From CALBZG01 sp964486295 (lineage in GTDB: Bacteria > Bacillota > Clostridia > Peptostreptococcales > Anaerovoracaceae), in the NCBI GenBank assembly GCA_964486295.1, contig CAZAMF010000002.1, positions 220,093-284,092 of the forward strand: DNA of 64,000 nucleotides, given 5' to 3'. Below, piece after piece: positions 35,535-42,599 of this stretch (its first letter is position 1; each line of letters begins with the position of its first letter). The notes under the pieces were generated by a model. It was not told the DNA's origin, ran no database searches, and saw only the letters and a program-made list of their open reading frames with translations. The translations under genes were made by a program, and so were the position numbers.

Positions 35535-35843
35535 ACTTAAAGAAAAGGGAAACCTGAGTAAGTAAGCCGCTCCGAAAAGCCGTTAGCCAATGACAGTAGT
35601 ATTACCCTGAAAGGTAAGAAATGTTGAGGCTAAAGATGTTATTAAAGGTTTGATCTTGATGGTCAAATCAAATAAAACAGAAAAAACGGAAACTTGAGAC
35701 AATGATAGAAATATCTGAATGATAGTATCAGATGATCAAGTTAGGGGTAGTCAAGAAAGGAGGACGTACGCCATTGTGGTACACCTCAAGAAAAGGGTAG
35801 GCAGATTTCTAACGAAATCGGAAGCCTGCCTCTTTTCATTTTT
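35535..35843 (+). ncRNA. Independently transcribed structured RNA, class not identified
   Basis: This fills the 464-bp gap between the PRT and baeRF genes; no open reading frame of note is present. The unit has its own promoter and its own terminator, so the RNA is about 300 nt. Hairpins visible by eye: TTAGCC 35583-35588 with GGCTAA 35628-35633, enclosing TTACC/GGTAA (35602-35606, 35613-35617) on a CTGAAA loop; a 9-bp stem 35647-35655 with 35661-35669; AACTTGA 35691-35697 with TCAAGTT 35736-35742, enclosing ATCTGA/TCAGAT; and GAGG..GTAC/GTAC..CCTC at 35760-35787. CTTGAG (35693) could also pair with CTCAAG (35785), a possible pseudoknot or switch. It does not show tmRNA, RNase P, SRP or T-box signatures. 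The raiA-motif RNA of Clostridia is a candidate class, unverified. Confidence 0.75.
35796..35843 (+). terminator. Intrinsic terminator of the structured RNA
   Basis: GGTAGGC (35796-35802) pairs with GCCTGCC (35824-35830, one G-T pair), with an inner ATTTC/GAAAT stem (35805-35809, 35814-35818), followed by TCTTTTCATTTTT. Confidence 0.8.
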
Positions 35844-35929
35844 GACGTTTACAATTCACTAGAATTGGTATAAATATAGTAACTTCATATAGCTAATAAT
35901 TAGTTTCTATATCAGTCAGGAGGGATATC

Positions 35930-37078
35930 ATGAAATATGAACTGGTTAAAGACTTTCCGAACCCAATAATATTTGAAGAGCAAGAACCATGCATATCACT
36001 TTATCAGACCACCTATCGCCACTCGCCGGAAAGTCAGCAAAATATGATCATGTTCAAAAATCTGCTTCAGAAAGTCGAAGATGAGCTTGGTCAGAAATAT
36101 AGAAAAGCTGAAATTCTGGCTATGATGGAAGCCCTATATGAATTAAAAAGTGACAAAGGGTTTTGGGAAAATTCACTCGACAGCGTTGCGGTATTGGCCA
36201 ATCCAAATAAATGTATTGTTTACAAACTGGTCATCCCGGTTCAGAATCTTGCTGTTGTTTCGGACAGTTTTCACATAAAGCCTTTGATTAGAGCATTCCA
36301 GACAGCCGATCAGTATCATGTTCTCAGCTTGAGCGGAAGTGTATTTTCGCTCTTTGAGGGGAATCAATATGGTCTAAAAGAAATCGAGTTCCCTGAAGAT
36401 ATCTCAACCAATATCAAGGATATACTGGGTCGTGAACATACCGGTGGTTTTCTGAACCATTCGCCATATAGAGGGGAAGGCGGCAACGCGATGTTTCACG
36501 GACAAGGGGGCAAAAAGGACGAGGTCGATCTGGATATGGAGAAATATTTCCGCTATGTCGATAAAGCGATAACAAAAAATTATTCCTTGCATAGCAAACT
36601 TCCTGTTGTATTAGTGGCTCTCGCCGAGCATCAGGGTTTATTCAGAAAAATAAGTGACAATCCATATCTGCTTAAAGAAGGCATCAAAGCATACAGCGAC
36701 TCACTTGCAACAGACCAGCTAAAAGAAGAAACCTGGAAACTGATCAAGCCAATATTTGAACAAAAGACTAATAAAATTATTGAGTCTTATGAAACAGCAA
36801 AATTGGATTCCCAAGCCTCCGATAATATAACCAAAATTGCCGGCGCTGCAGCTGAAAAGAAGATTAAAACCCTTTTTGTTGAAGCCGATAAAATAATACC
36901 CGGTAAATTTTATGAAGAAAGCGGGCGCTTGGAATTCGGAGATTTTGATAATCCGGAATACGGAGACATGCTGGATAACCTGATCAAATATGTAATCAAA
37001 AATAAAGGTGAAGTGATCGTGCTTCCAAAAGAAAGCATGCCAACCGATACAGGTATAGCAGCTGTTTTCAGATTTTGA
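35930..37078 (+). CDS. Bacterial archaeo-eukaryotic release factor (baeRF) family protein
   Basis: 382-aa soluble protein. Its pattern matches baeRF family 3/7-type proteins: CISLYQTTYRHSPESQQN with FKNLLQKVEDEL near the start, DSFHIKPLI, YHVLSLSGSVFSLFEG, MFHGQGGKKDEVDLDMEKYF, then PVVLVALAEHQGLFRKI..NPYLLKEGI and a C-terminal VIVLPKESMPTDTGIAAVFR. These proteins share the eRF1/Pelota-like fold and have been proposed, mainly from genome context, to act in ribosome rescue, hibernation or quality control; experimental data are scarce. CAGGAGGG ribosome binding site and a strong terminator frame it as a single gene behind the structured RNA. Confidence 0.82.
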   Translation: MKYELVKDFPNPIIFEEQEPCISLYQTTYRHSPESQQNMIMFKNLLQKVEDELGQKYRKAEILAMMEALYELKSDKGFWENSLDSVAVLANPNKCIVYKLVIPVQNLAVVSDSFHIKPLIRAFQTADQYHVLSLSGSVFSLFEGNQYGLKEIEFPEDISTNIKDILGREHTGGFLNHSPYRGEGGNAMFHGQGGKKDEVDLDMEKYFRYVDKAITKNYSLHSKLPVVLVALAEHQGLFRKISDNPYLLKEGIKAYSDSLATDQLKEETWKLIKPIFEQKTNKIIESYETAKLDSQASDNITKIAGAAAEKKIKTLFVEADKIIPGKFYEESGRLEFGDFDNPEYGDMLDNLIKYVIKNKGEVIVLPKESMPTDTGIAAVFRF

Positions 37079-37100
37079 TTTCATCGATTAAAAAGTTGTT

Positions 37101-37126
37101 AACCGGCCATTTATGGCCGGTTTTTT
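37101..37126 (+). terminator. Intrinsic terminator after the baeRF gene
   Basis: AACCGGCCA (37101-37109) pairs with TGGCCGGTT (37114-37122) around TTTA, followed by a six-T run. Textbook terminator. Confidence 0.92.
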
Positions 37127-37138
37127 AAAATTATGATA

Positions 37139-37147
37139 TGTTATAAT
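37139..37147 (+). promoter_or_regulatory. Extended -10 promoter of the macrodomain-thiN-thiM series
   Basis: TGTTATAAT is an extended -10 element 30 nt before the macrodomain gene. No good -35 box is present. No TPP riboswitch is seen. Confidence 0.5.
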
Positions 37148-37176
37148 AAGAATATTAACCGAAAGGAGGCAATCAG

Positions 37177-37689
37177 ATGAAAATAGAAATAATAAAGGGC
37201 GATATTACTAGGATGAATGTGAATGCGATTGTTAATGCCGCTAATACGTCTCTTTTAGGTGGCGGAGGTGTAGATGGAGCAATTCATCGTGCAGCAGGAC
37301 CGATGCTTTTGGAAGAGTGTCGTGCTCTAAACGGATGTAAAACTGGCGAAGCTAAAATGACAGGGGGATATAATTTGCCGGCAGGTCATGTCATCCATAC
37401 ACCGGGCCCTATCTGGCGAGGCGGAGAGCATAATGAAAGCAGTCTTCTTGCCAATAGCTATTATAATAGTCTGCTGATAGCTGAAAATGCAGGTTTTAAA
37501 ACAATCGCTTTTCCTTCAATCAGCACCGGAATATATAGTTTTCCCTTGGATCAGGCAGCTGAAATCGCAATCAAAACCATTTCTGAATTTATGAAAACAG
37601 CAAAGAATATAGAAACGGTTACCATGGTTTGTTTCGATGACCGCACAAAAGAAGCATACGAAAAAGCATTAAAGAATATTGAGAGGTAA
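37177..37689 (+). CDS. Macrodomain protein (O-acetyl-ADP-ribose deacetylase type)
   Basis: 170-aa single-domain protein. It begins with IEIIKGDITRMNVNAIVNAA and has the ADP-ribose-binding NTSLLGGGGVDGAIHRAAG loop, VIHTPGPIWRGGEH, and SISTGIYSFPLD. This is the YmdB/MacroD-like class, which hydrolyses O-acetyl-ADP-ribose and removes ADP-ribose from acidic residues. AAAGGAGG ribosome binding site. Its end slightly overlaps the upstream open frame of thiN, so the two are probably coexpressed. Confidence 0.92.
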   Translation: MKIEIIKGDITRMNVNAIVNAANTSLLGGGGVDGAIHRAAGPMLLEECRALNGCKTGEAKMTGGYNLPAGHVIHTPGPIWRGGEHNESSLLANSYYNSLLIAENAGFKTIAFPSISTGIYSFPLDQAAEIAIKTISEFMKTAKNIETVTMVCFDDRTKEAYEKALKNIER

Positions 37690-37696
37690 ATTACTG

Positions 37697-38335
37697 TTGG
37701 GAATCTGTTATATTGTCGGAGCCGGCAATTTTGAGAATATTACCATAAACCCTTCACCAGAAGATTATATTATCGCTGCCGATAATGGCTTTTCATATTT
37801 AAAAAGCCTTGAGATCAAACCCGATGTACTTATAGGGGATTTTGACTCTCTGGAAACAATACCGGAGGATGAAAACATCGTAAGGCATCCTGTGGAAAAG
37901 GACGAAACGGATATGATGCTTGCTATGAAAGCCGGCCTCGACCTGGGATATCAAAGGTTTGTAATTTACGGCGGTCTTGGAGGAAGGCTGGATCATACCT
38001 ATGCGAACATTCAGATGCTCGTATATTTATCTGCAAAAGGAGCAAGAGGATATTTAATAGACGGCACCCGAATTGTCACTGCTATTACAAATGAAGAATT
38101 GGTTTTCAAAACAGACAAGGAAGGCATCTTATCTGTTTTTTGCGCTGGAGATAAGGCAAAAGGAGTCAATTTGAAAGGTCTCAAATATGAGTTGATCAAT
38201 GCAGTACTGACAAAGGATTTCCCGTTAGGTGTAAGCAACGAGTTTTTGGGATATGAAAGTTCCGTTTCTGTTGAAGAGGGATCTCTTATTATTATGTGGT
38301 CAGACTCGTCATTTCATATAGACGATATTATATAA
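37697..38335 (+). CDS. thiN: Thiamine pyrophosphokinase
   Basis: Converts thiamine to thiamine diphosphate. About 212 aa. Motifs: CYIVGAGNF, AADNGFSYLKSL, PDVLIGDFDS, HPVEKDETDMMLAMKAG and YGGLGGRLDHTYANIQ. The start is uncertain: GAGAGG at 37681-37686 points to TTG 37697 (or CTG 37694), while TTG 37679 in the same frame has no ribosome binding site. The next gene, thiM, is also for thiamine, so the pair suggests salvage of thiazole and thiamine. Confidence 0.9.
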   Translation: MGICYIVGAGNFENITINPSPEDYIIAADNGFSYLKSLEIKPDVLIGDFDSLETIPEDENIVRHPVEKDETDMMLAMKAGLDLGYQRFVIYGGLGGRLDHTYANIQMLVYLSAKGARGYLIDGTRIVTAITNEELVFKTDKEGILSVFCAGDKAKGVNLKGLKYELINAVLTKDFPLGVSNEFLGYESSVSVEEGSLIIMWSDSSFHIDDII

Positions 38336-38382
38336 AACTAATGAATCAAGCACAGGCAATCAATTGGCAGGAGGAAAAAAAC

Positions 38383-39231
38383 ATGAAAAAATCAGATAGT
38401 ACACTCGAACTGGATAAAATGATGGCCAATGTAAAAGGAAAATCACCGGTTATTCATTGTATTACCAATTATGTAACAGTTACTGCATGTGCCAATATTT
38501 TACTGGCAAGCGGAGCTTCACCGATCATATCTGATGATGAGAGGGAAGCGGAGGAAATAACCGCTCTTTGCCAGGGGTTGATCATTAATATCGGAACTTT
38601 AAATAAGAATACAATTCAATCCATGTTTATTGCCGGAAAGAAAGCAAATGAATCTGGCAACCCGGTAGTTCTGGATCCTGTCGGTGCGGGCGCATCCGGT
38701 CTGCGAACCGAAACCGCATTGAAACTTATCAATGAAATAAAATTTACCGCAATAAGAGGAAACTATTCGGAAATCAGAGCTATAGCCGCCGGCAGCATCA
38801 TACCGTCTGACGCCATCGATGAGAATCACGAAAATTCAGGCGACGATCATCTTGGTGATGCCATAAAAACCGCAAAAAAATTAGCTAAAAAAACTGGTTC
38901 TATCATTATTATAACCGGTGCAATTGATATCGTAACTGATGGGAAGAGAACATTCTTAATCAGAAATGGCCATCCGATGATGTCATGGATCACCGGTAGT
39001 GGATGTATGCTATCGACGCTTCTGACTGCTTATCTGACTGCAAACAAAGAAAATCTGATTGAAGCCGCGGTTGCATCGGTATGCGTAATGGGTATCTGCG
39101 GACAAAATGCCTTCAAAAGGATGAAAAAAAATGTGGATGGTAATGCTTCCTACAGCAACTATTTAATAGACGCGGTTTGCCTGTTGGATGGCGTCAATCT
39201 GCTGCTGGAGGCAAACTACGAAGCCAAATAA
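38383..39231 (+). CDS. thiM: Hydroxyethylthiazole kinase
   Basis: Phosphorylates 4-methyl-5-(2-hydroxyethyl)thiazole for thiamine salvage. 282 aa. Ribokinase-like motifs: VIHCITNYVTVTACANILLA, VVLDPVGAGAS, IRGNYSEI and the catalytic WITGSGCMLSTLL. ATG 38383 has AGGAGG 8 nt upstream; the frame is open 29 codons further but that part shadows thiN. No thiE or thiD is present in the window. Confidence 0.95.
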   Translation: MKKSDSTLELDKMMANVKGKSPVIHCITNYVTVTACANILLASGASPIISDDEREAEEITALCQGLIINIGTLNKNTIQSMFIAGKKANESGNPVVLDPVGAGASGLRTETALKLINEIKFTAIRGNYSEIRAIAAGSIIPSDAIDENHENSGDDHLGDAIKTAKKLAKKTGSIIIITGAIDIVTDGKRTFLIRNGHPMMSWITGSGCMLSTLLTAYLTANKENLIEAAVASVCVMGICGQNAFKRMKKNVDGNASYSNYLIDAVCLLDGVNLLLEANYEAK

Positions 39232-39280
39232 ATACGTCACTCTGACAATTTTTTAACTTATAAAATCCTAGTAAATTTGT

Positions 39281-39309
39281 TTTACTTTACTAAGTCTCTA
39301 TTATATAAT
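39281..39309 (+). promoter_or_regulatory. Promoter of the NhaD-like antiporter gene
   Basis: TTTACT (39281-39286) and TATAAT (39304-39309) are 17 bp apart in the 169-bp gap before the gene. Leader length about 85 nt. Confidence 0.55.
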
Positions 39310-39400
39310 GTTGAAGTGAAAATTTCTCATGGAGAAAGTGTAGTTTAGAAAAATTTATAAGTAGTGTACGAAAATTATTTTCGCTAAGGAGGGTGACAAT

Positions 39401-40858
39401 TTGAAATTCAACAAGTTAGCGCACATCGTTTTGCTGGCTTCTGTTTTGGTGCTATCATGTTTCGGGATAGCATTCGGGGCAGAAGAAAATAGCATTGGTA
39501 ATACTTTACCATTCTTCAGCATCATACCATTTGTGGGTATGCTGCTCTCAATTGCAATTATCCCGCTTATTAAAGGTGAATGGTGGGAAACGCACAGATG
39601 GCAGGTTGTACTTGTCTGGTCATTATGTTTTTTGGTTCCTTTTGCGGTAGAGTATGGCACGAACACCGCATTTATTCAACTTCTGGAGACTATGATTCTC
39701 GATTATGTACCGTTTCTCGCTTTGATATTCAGTTTATATGTGGTAGCTGGCGGATTATGTCTTAGGGGTACTCTGACCGGTTCTCCAAAGGTTAATCTGA
39801 TTATGCTTCTGATAGGGACCTTCCTTGCTAGCTGGATCGGCACGACAGGGGCAAGTATGGTCATGATCAGGCCACTTTTAAAAGCAAATGCATGGAGAAG
39901 TAAAAAAGCCCATGTTTTTATCTTCTTCATTTTTATGGTTTCTAATCTGGGCGGCAGTCTTACTCCGGTAGGCGATCCTCCTTTATTCCTTGGATTCCTG
40001 CGTGGTGTCCCTTTCTTCTGGACATTGAAATTACTGCCGATGATGTTGCTTAATACAGTGATTCTTTCCATAGTGTTTTTCATTATTGATTCCCGTCACT
40101 ATAAAAAAGATATGGCAGCGGGAATTATACCGCCGGATTCGCACAATTTGAATTTTGCAAAAGAGCCGCTTAAGCTTGACGGAATGCAGAACCTGATCTA
40201 TTTGCTGATGATCGTAGGATCTGTCATATTAGCCGGCATGTTGGCGATGCAGCCTTCATTTGCTGACTTGGCCACCGGAGAATTATACGGTATTCGAATT
40301 TACGATGAGGTCACAATGCCATATACTTTCATCATTCAAATTGCAATTATGCTTGTAGCGGCATTTCTTTCAACAAGAACCACTAAGAAACAAATCAGAA
40401 CCGATAATAATTTCAACTATGGCGCTATTATCGAAGTCGGCACGCTATTTGTCGGTATTTTTATTACCATGATCCCGGCGTTGGCTATACTGAATGCAAG
40501 AGGATCTGAGCTTGGGCTGGTAGATCCATGGCAATTCTTCTGGGCTTCCGGAGCACTTTCCAGTTTCCTGGACAATGCACCTACTTATCTCGTCTTCATG
40601 ACAACGGCTGCTTCATTGGGCCTTCCAGGTGTTGCAACCACTGTTGGATCGGTTGCACCAGCATTGCTTCTTGCTGTATCTGCAGGATCGGTGTTCATGG
40701 GTGCCAATACCTATATCGGAAACGCTCCGAACTTTATGGTAAAATCCATTGCAGAAGATAACGATGTCAAGATGCCTAGTTTCTTTGGGTACATGGGATG
40801 GTCATGCTGCATATTGATTCCAACGTTTATACTTGACACATTCATATTCTTTCTATAA
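39401..40858 (+). CDS. NhaD-like Na+/H+ antiporter
   Basis: 485-aa integral membrane protein of the ion transporter (IT) superfamily, with a signal-like first helix ending FGIAFGAEEN and about 11-12 further hydrophobic helices. Motifs such as IGTTGASMVMIRPLL, NLGGSLTPVGDPPLFLGFL and GALSSFLDNAPTYLVF are typical of the NhaD/citrate-transporter-like group. TTG start at 39401 with AAGGAGG 8 nt upstream. Sodium/proton exchange is the likely activity but an organic-acid substrate is not excluded. Confidence 0.82.
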   Translation: MKFNKLAHIVLLASVLVLSCFGIAFGAEENSIGNTLPFFSIIPFVGMLLSIAIIPLIKGEWWETHRWQVVLVWSLCFLVPFAVEYGTNTAFIQLLETMILDYVPFLALIFSLYVVAGGLCLRGTLTGSPKVNLIMLLIGTFLASWIGTTGASMVMIRPLLKANAWRSKKAHVFIFFIFMVSNLGGSLTPVGDPPLFLGFLRGVPFFWTLKLLPMMLLNTVILSIVFFIIDSRHYKKDMAAGIIPPDSHNLNFAKEPLKLDGMQNLIYLLMIVGSVILAGMLAMQPSFADLATGELYGIRIYDEVTMPYTFIIQIAIMLVAAFLSTRTTKKQIRTDNNFNYGAIIEVGTLFVGIFITMIPALAILNARGSELGLVDPWQFFWASGALSSFLDNAPTYLVFMTTAASLGLPGVATTVGSVAPALLLAVSAGSVFMGANTYIGNAPNFMVKSIAEDNDVKMPSFFGYMGWSCCILIPTFILDTFIFFL

Positions 40859-40910
40859 AATTTATCTGACTTAAAATGAATTGACTACCGAAAAAATATG
40901 AGAAATTTTC

Positions 40911-40943
40911 TGTCCGGGGAACGACTGAGACGTTCCCCGGACA
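40911..40943. repeat. Perfect 13-bp inverted repeat abutting tRNA-Ala
   Basis: TGTCCGGGGAACG (40911-40923) and CGTTCCCCGGACA (40931-40943) form a very stable GC-rich hairpin with a 7-nt loop. It ends 6 nt before the tRNA. No T run follows, so it is not a standard terminator. Confidence 0.7.
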
Positions 40944-40949
40944 ATATTC

Positions 40950-41025
40950 GGGGGCGTAGCTTAGTTGGGAAAGCGCTGCGTTCGCAACGCAGAGACCGGG
41001 GGTTCGAATCCCCCCGTCTCCACCA
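40950..41025 (+). tRNA. tRNA-Ala (anticodon CGC)
   Basis: A complete 76-nt cloverleaf with encoded CCA. Acceptor GGGGGCG pairs with CGTCTCC, including the G3-U70 wobble that marks alanine tRNAs. D stem GCTT/AAGC; anticodon stem CTGCG/CGCAG with loop TTCGCAA (anticodon CGC); T stem GGGGG/CCCCC with loop TTCGAAT. A GAAA-tetraloop terminator follows. Confidence 0.95.
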
Positions 41026-41029
41026 CTCA

Positions 41030-41050
41030 TAGGCCGAAAGGTCTATTTTT
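41030..41050 (+). terminator. Intrinsic terminator of the tRNA gene
   Basis: TAGGCC (41030-41035) and GGTCTA (41040-41045) pair around a GAAA tetraloop, followed by five T residues. Located 5 nt after the tRNA CCA. Confidence 0.8.
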
Positions 41051-41100
41051 ATTGAAGAAATTAAATAGATCTATGAATAGATTCAACACAGGAGGTTATG

Positions 41101-41463
41101 ATGAAGTTCAGTTGGAGCACTCTGAGAGTAAAAAATCTCGAAGCATCGATCCGGTTCTATAACGATGCGCTCGATCTTCAGGTTGTAAACAGATTCAAGG
41201 GAGGACACGGTGTCGAAATTGCATTTTTAGGGGATGGGGATACTAAAATTGAGCTGATTTGCGATGGATGCGATAGAGATACAAAGGTCGGAGAAGATAT
41301 ATCCTGGGGTTTCGAAGTAGAATCTTTGGAAGATGTGATGGCCCTCCTTAAAGAAAAAAACATACCGATTGTCAGTGGCCCTGTTCAGCCGTCTCCTAAT
41401 ATAAAATTTATATTTATCCATGATCCGGACGGCATGAGGATCCAACTCGCCGAGCATATATAA
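41101..41463 (+). CDS. VOC-family (glyoxalase/bleomycin resistance-like) protein
   Basis: 120-aa single-domain protein with two babbab halves: STLRVKNLEASIRFYNDAL...VEIAFLGDGDTKIELICDG and WGFEVESLEDVMALLKEK...IKFIFIHDPDGMRIQLAEH. This is the pattern of glyoxalase I-like VOC proteins, which bind a divalent metal. The specific reaction cannot be told. ATG 41101 has AGGAGG 5 nt upstream; the adjacent ATG 41098 is closer than usual. Confidence 0.8.
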   Translation: MKFSWSTLRVKNLEASIRFYNDALDLQVVNRFKGGHGVEIAFLGDGDTKIELICDGCDRDTKVGEDISWGFEVESLEDVMALLKEKNIPIVSGPVQPSPNIKFIFIHDPDGMRIQLAEHI

Positions 41464-41522
41464 AGGTTTATCCAAGTCCCATCATAATTAAATTTGTCTT
41501 GAATAAAGATAGCCACCAGTTG

Positions 41523-41561
41523 ACGACTGTCGAAATAGATATTCTATGACTTGACGGTCGT
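41523..41561. repeat. Two-part inverted repeat between VOC and patatin genes
   Basis: ACGACTGTC (41523-41531) pairs with GACGGTCGT (41553-41561, one wobble), enclosing a smaller ATAGA/TCTAT hairpin (41535-41547). TTTATTC follows. It could be a weak terminator of the VOC gene or an operator; nothing else is seen in this 175-bp gap. Confidence 0.45.
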
Positions 41562-41638
41562 TTATTCATTAGTATCGGATCCATAAGTAAAAATACATAT
41601 TCCATAAAGATTTTCTTGTGTTTGAAGGGGGATTATAA

Positions 41639-42538
41639 TTGCACGCGCAGCATATAGTCAATTTAACTAACAACATAAATGATACCGCGCTTATTTTTGA
41701 AGGCGGCGGTATGAGGGCTAGCTATACGGCAGGTTTTCTGAATGTTCTGCTGGAAAATCAAATATATTTTGATTATGCCGCCGGTATTTCTGCCGGATCC
41801 AGCCATTGCGTCAATTACATCTCAAGAGATATAGAACGTTCGAAAAAATCTTTTGTTGAATTGGTTAAGGACCCTCAATTTGGAGGATGGGGTTCGTTTT
41901 TGAAAGGGGAAGGTTTTTTTCGCTCAGAATATATTTATGAGAAGACTCCGCTGCCTGGTGAAGCACTTCCTTTTGACTTTGAAACATTTCGTCTTAATCC
42001 GGCAAGGCTTCGCATTGGCGCATTTGACAGTATTTCCGGAACTATGGATTATTTCTCAAAAGAAGATATCAAAAACCTGGAATGTCTGATGAAAATTGTA
42101 AGGGCATCTTCTTCCATGCCGATTTTTATGCCTCCTACATCTATGAATGGAAAGCTCTATGTGGACGGAGGGCTTGGAGGAGGAATCCCACTGGAAATTG
42201 CCAGGCAAGATGGGTTTCATAGATTTTTTGTTGTGTTGAGCCGACCAAAAGGTTACAGAAAATCTCCGGCTGGATTACAAGGATTGTTTAAGGCATATTA
42301 CAGAAGATATCCTGTTGTCGCTGAAGCCATGATGAAGCGCCATATAATCTATAATAAGACTCTTGACGAGCTTTGCGAGCTGGAAGCAGAAGGAAGGGCG
42401 TTCCTGGTATATCCGGATATTATGCCTGTATCGAGTCGCGAAACCGATTATTTCAAGCTTAAGAAAAGTTATCAAAATGGCTATCAACAGGGCAGGAGAG
42501 ATTTGTGTCAATGGAAAGCATTTTTAGAAATAAATTAA
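41639..42538 (+). CDS. Patatin-like phospholipase
   Basis: 299-aa lipid acyl hydrolase of the patatin family. Oxyanion motif FEGGGMRASYTAGF, nucleophile Ser51 in GISAGSS, and catalytic Asp176 in VDGGLGGGIP are intact. The overall pattern, including FFVVLSRPKGYRKSP and MMKRHIIYNKTLDEL, resembles YjjU-type bacterial patatins. TTG start supported by AAGGGGG 7 nt upstream. No signal peptide, so it is probably cytoplasmic or membrane-associated. Confidence 0.88.
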   Translation: MHAQHIVNLTNNINDTALIFEGGGMRASYTAGFLNVLLENQIYFDYAAGISAGSSHCVNYISRDIERSKKSFVELVKDPQFGGWGSFLKGEGFFRSEYIYEKTPLPGEALPFDFETFRLNPARLRIGAFDSISGTMDYFSKEDIKNLECLMKIVRASSSMPIFMPPTSMNGKLYVDGGLGGGIPLEIARQDGFHRFFVVLSRPKGYRKSPAGLQGLFKAYYRRYPVVAEAMMKRHIIYNKTLDELCELEAEGRAFLVYPDIMPVSSRETDYFKLKKSYQNGYQQGRRDLCQWKAFLEIN

Positions 42539-42599
42539 GCCAAATAAATGTTCGATTAATTCTTGGAATAGTGTATAATTATATCTACAATTATTAAAT

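Noticed and set aside
35535..35843. Assignment of the structured RNA to tmRNA, RNase P, SRP RNA, T-box, lysine or c-di-GMP riboswitch
   Set aside because: The hallmark sequences (tmRNA tag frame and tRNA-like ends, RNase P core, SRP tetraloop domain, T-box GGTGGnACC, aptamer cores) were looked for and not found. The independent terminator and ~85 nt gap to the next start also argue against a simple cis-riboswitch.
37126..37177. TPP riboswitch for thiN/thiM
   Set aside because: No THI-element core (CTGAGA ... ACCTGATCTGGATAATGCC type) is present here or before thiM.
40911..41025. tRNA-linked integration (attachment) site
   Set aside because: No integrase gene, no repeat of the tRNA 3' end and no foreign-looking cargo nearby.
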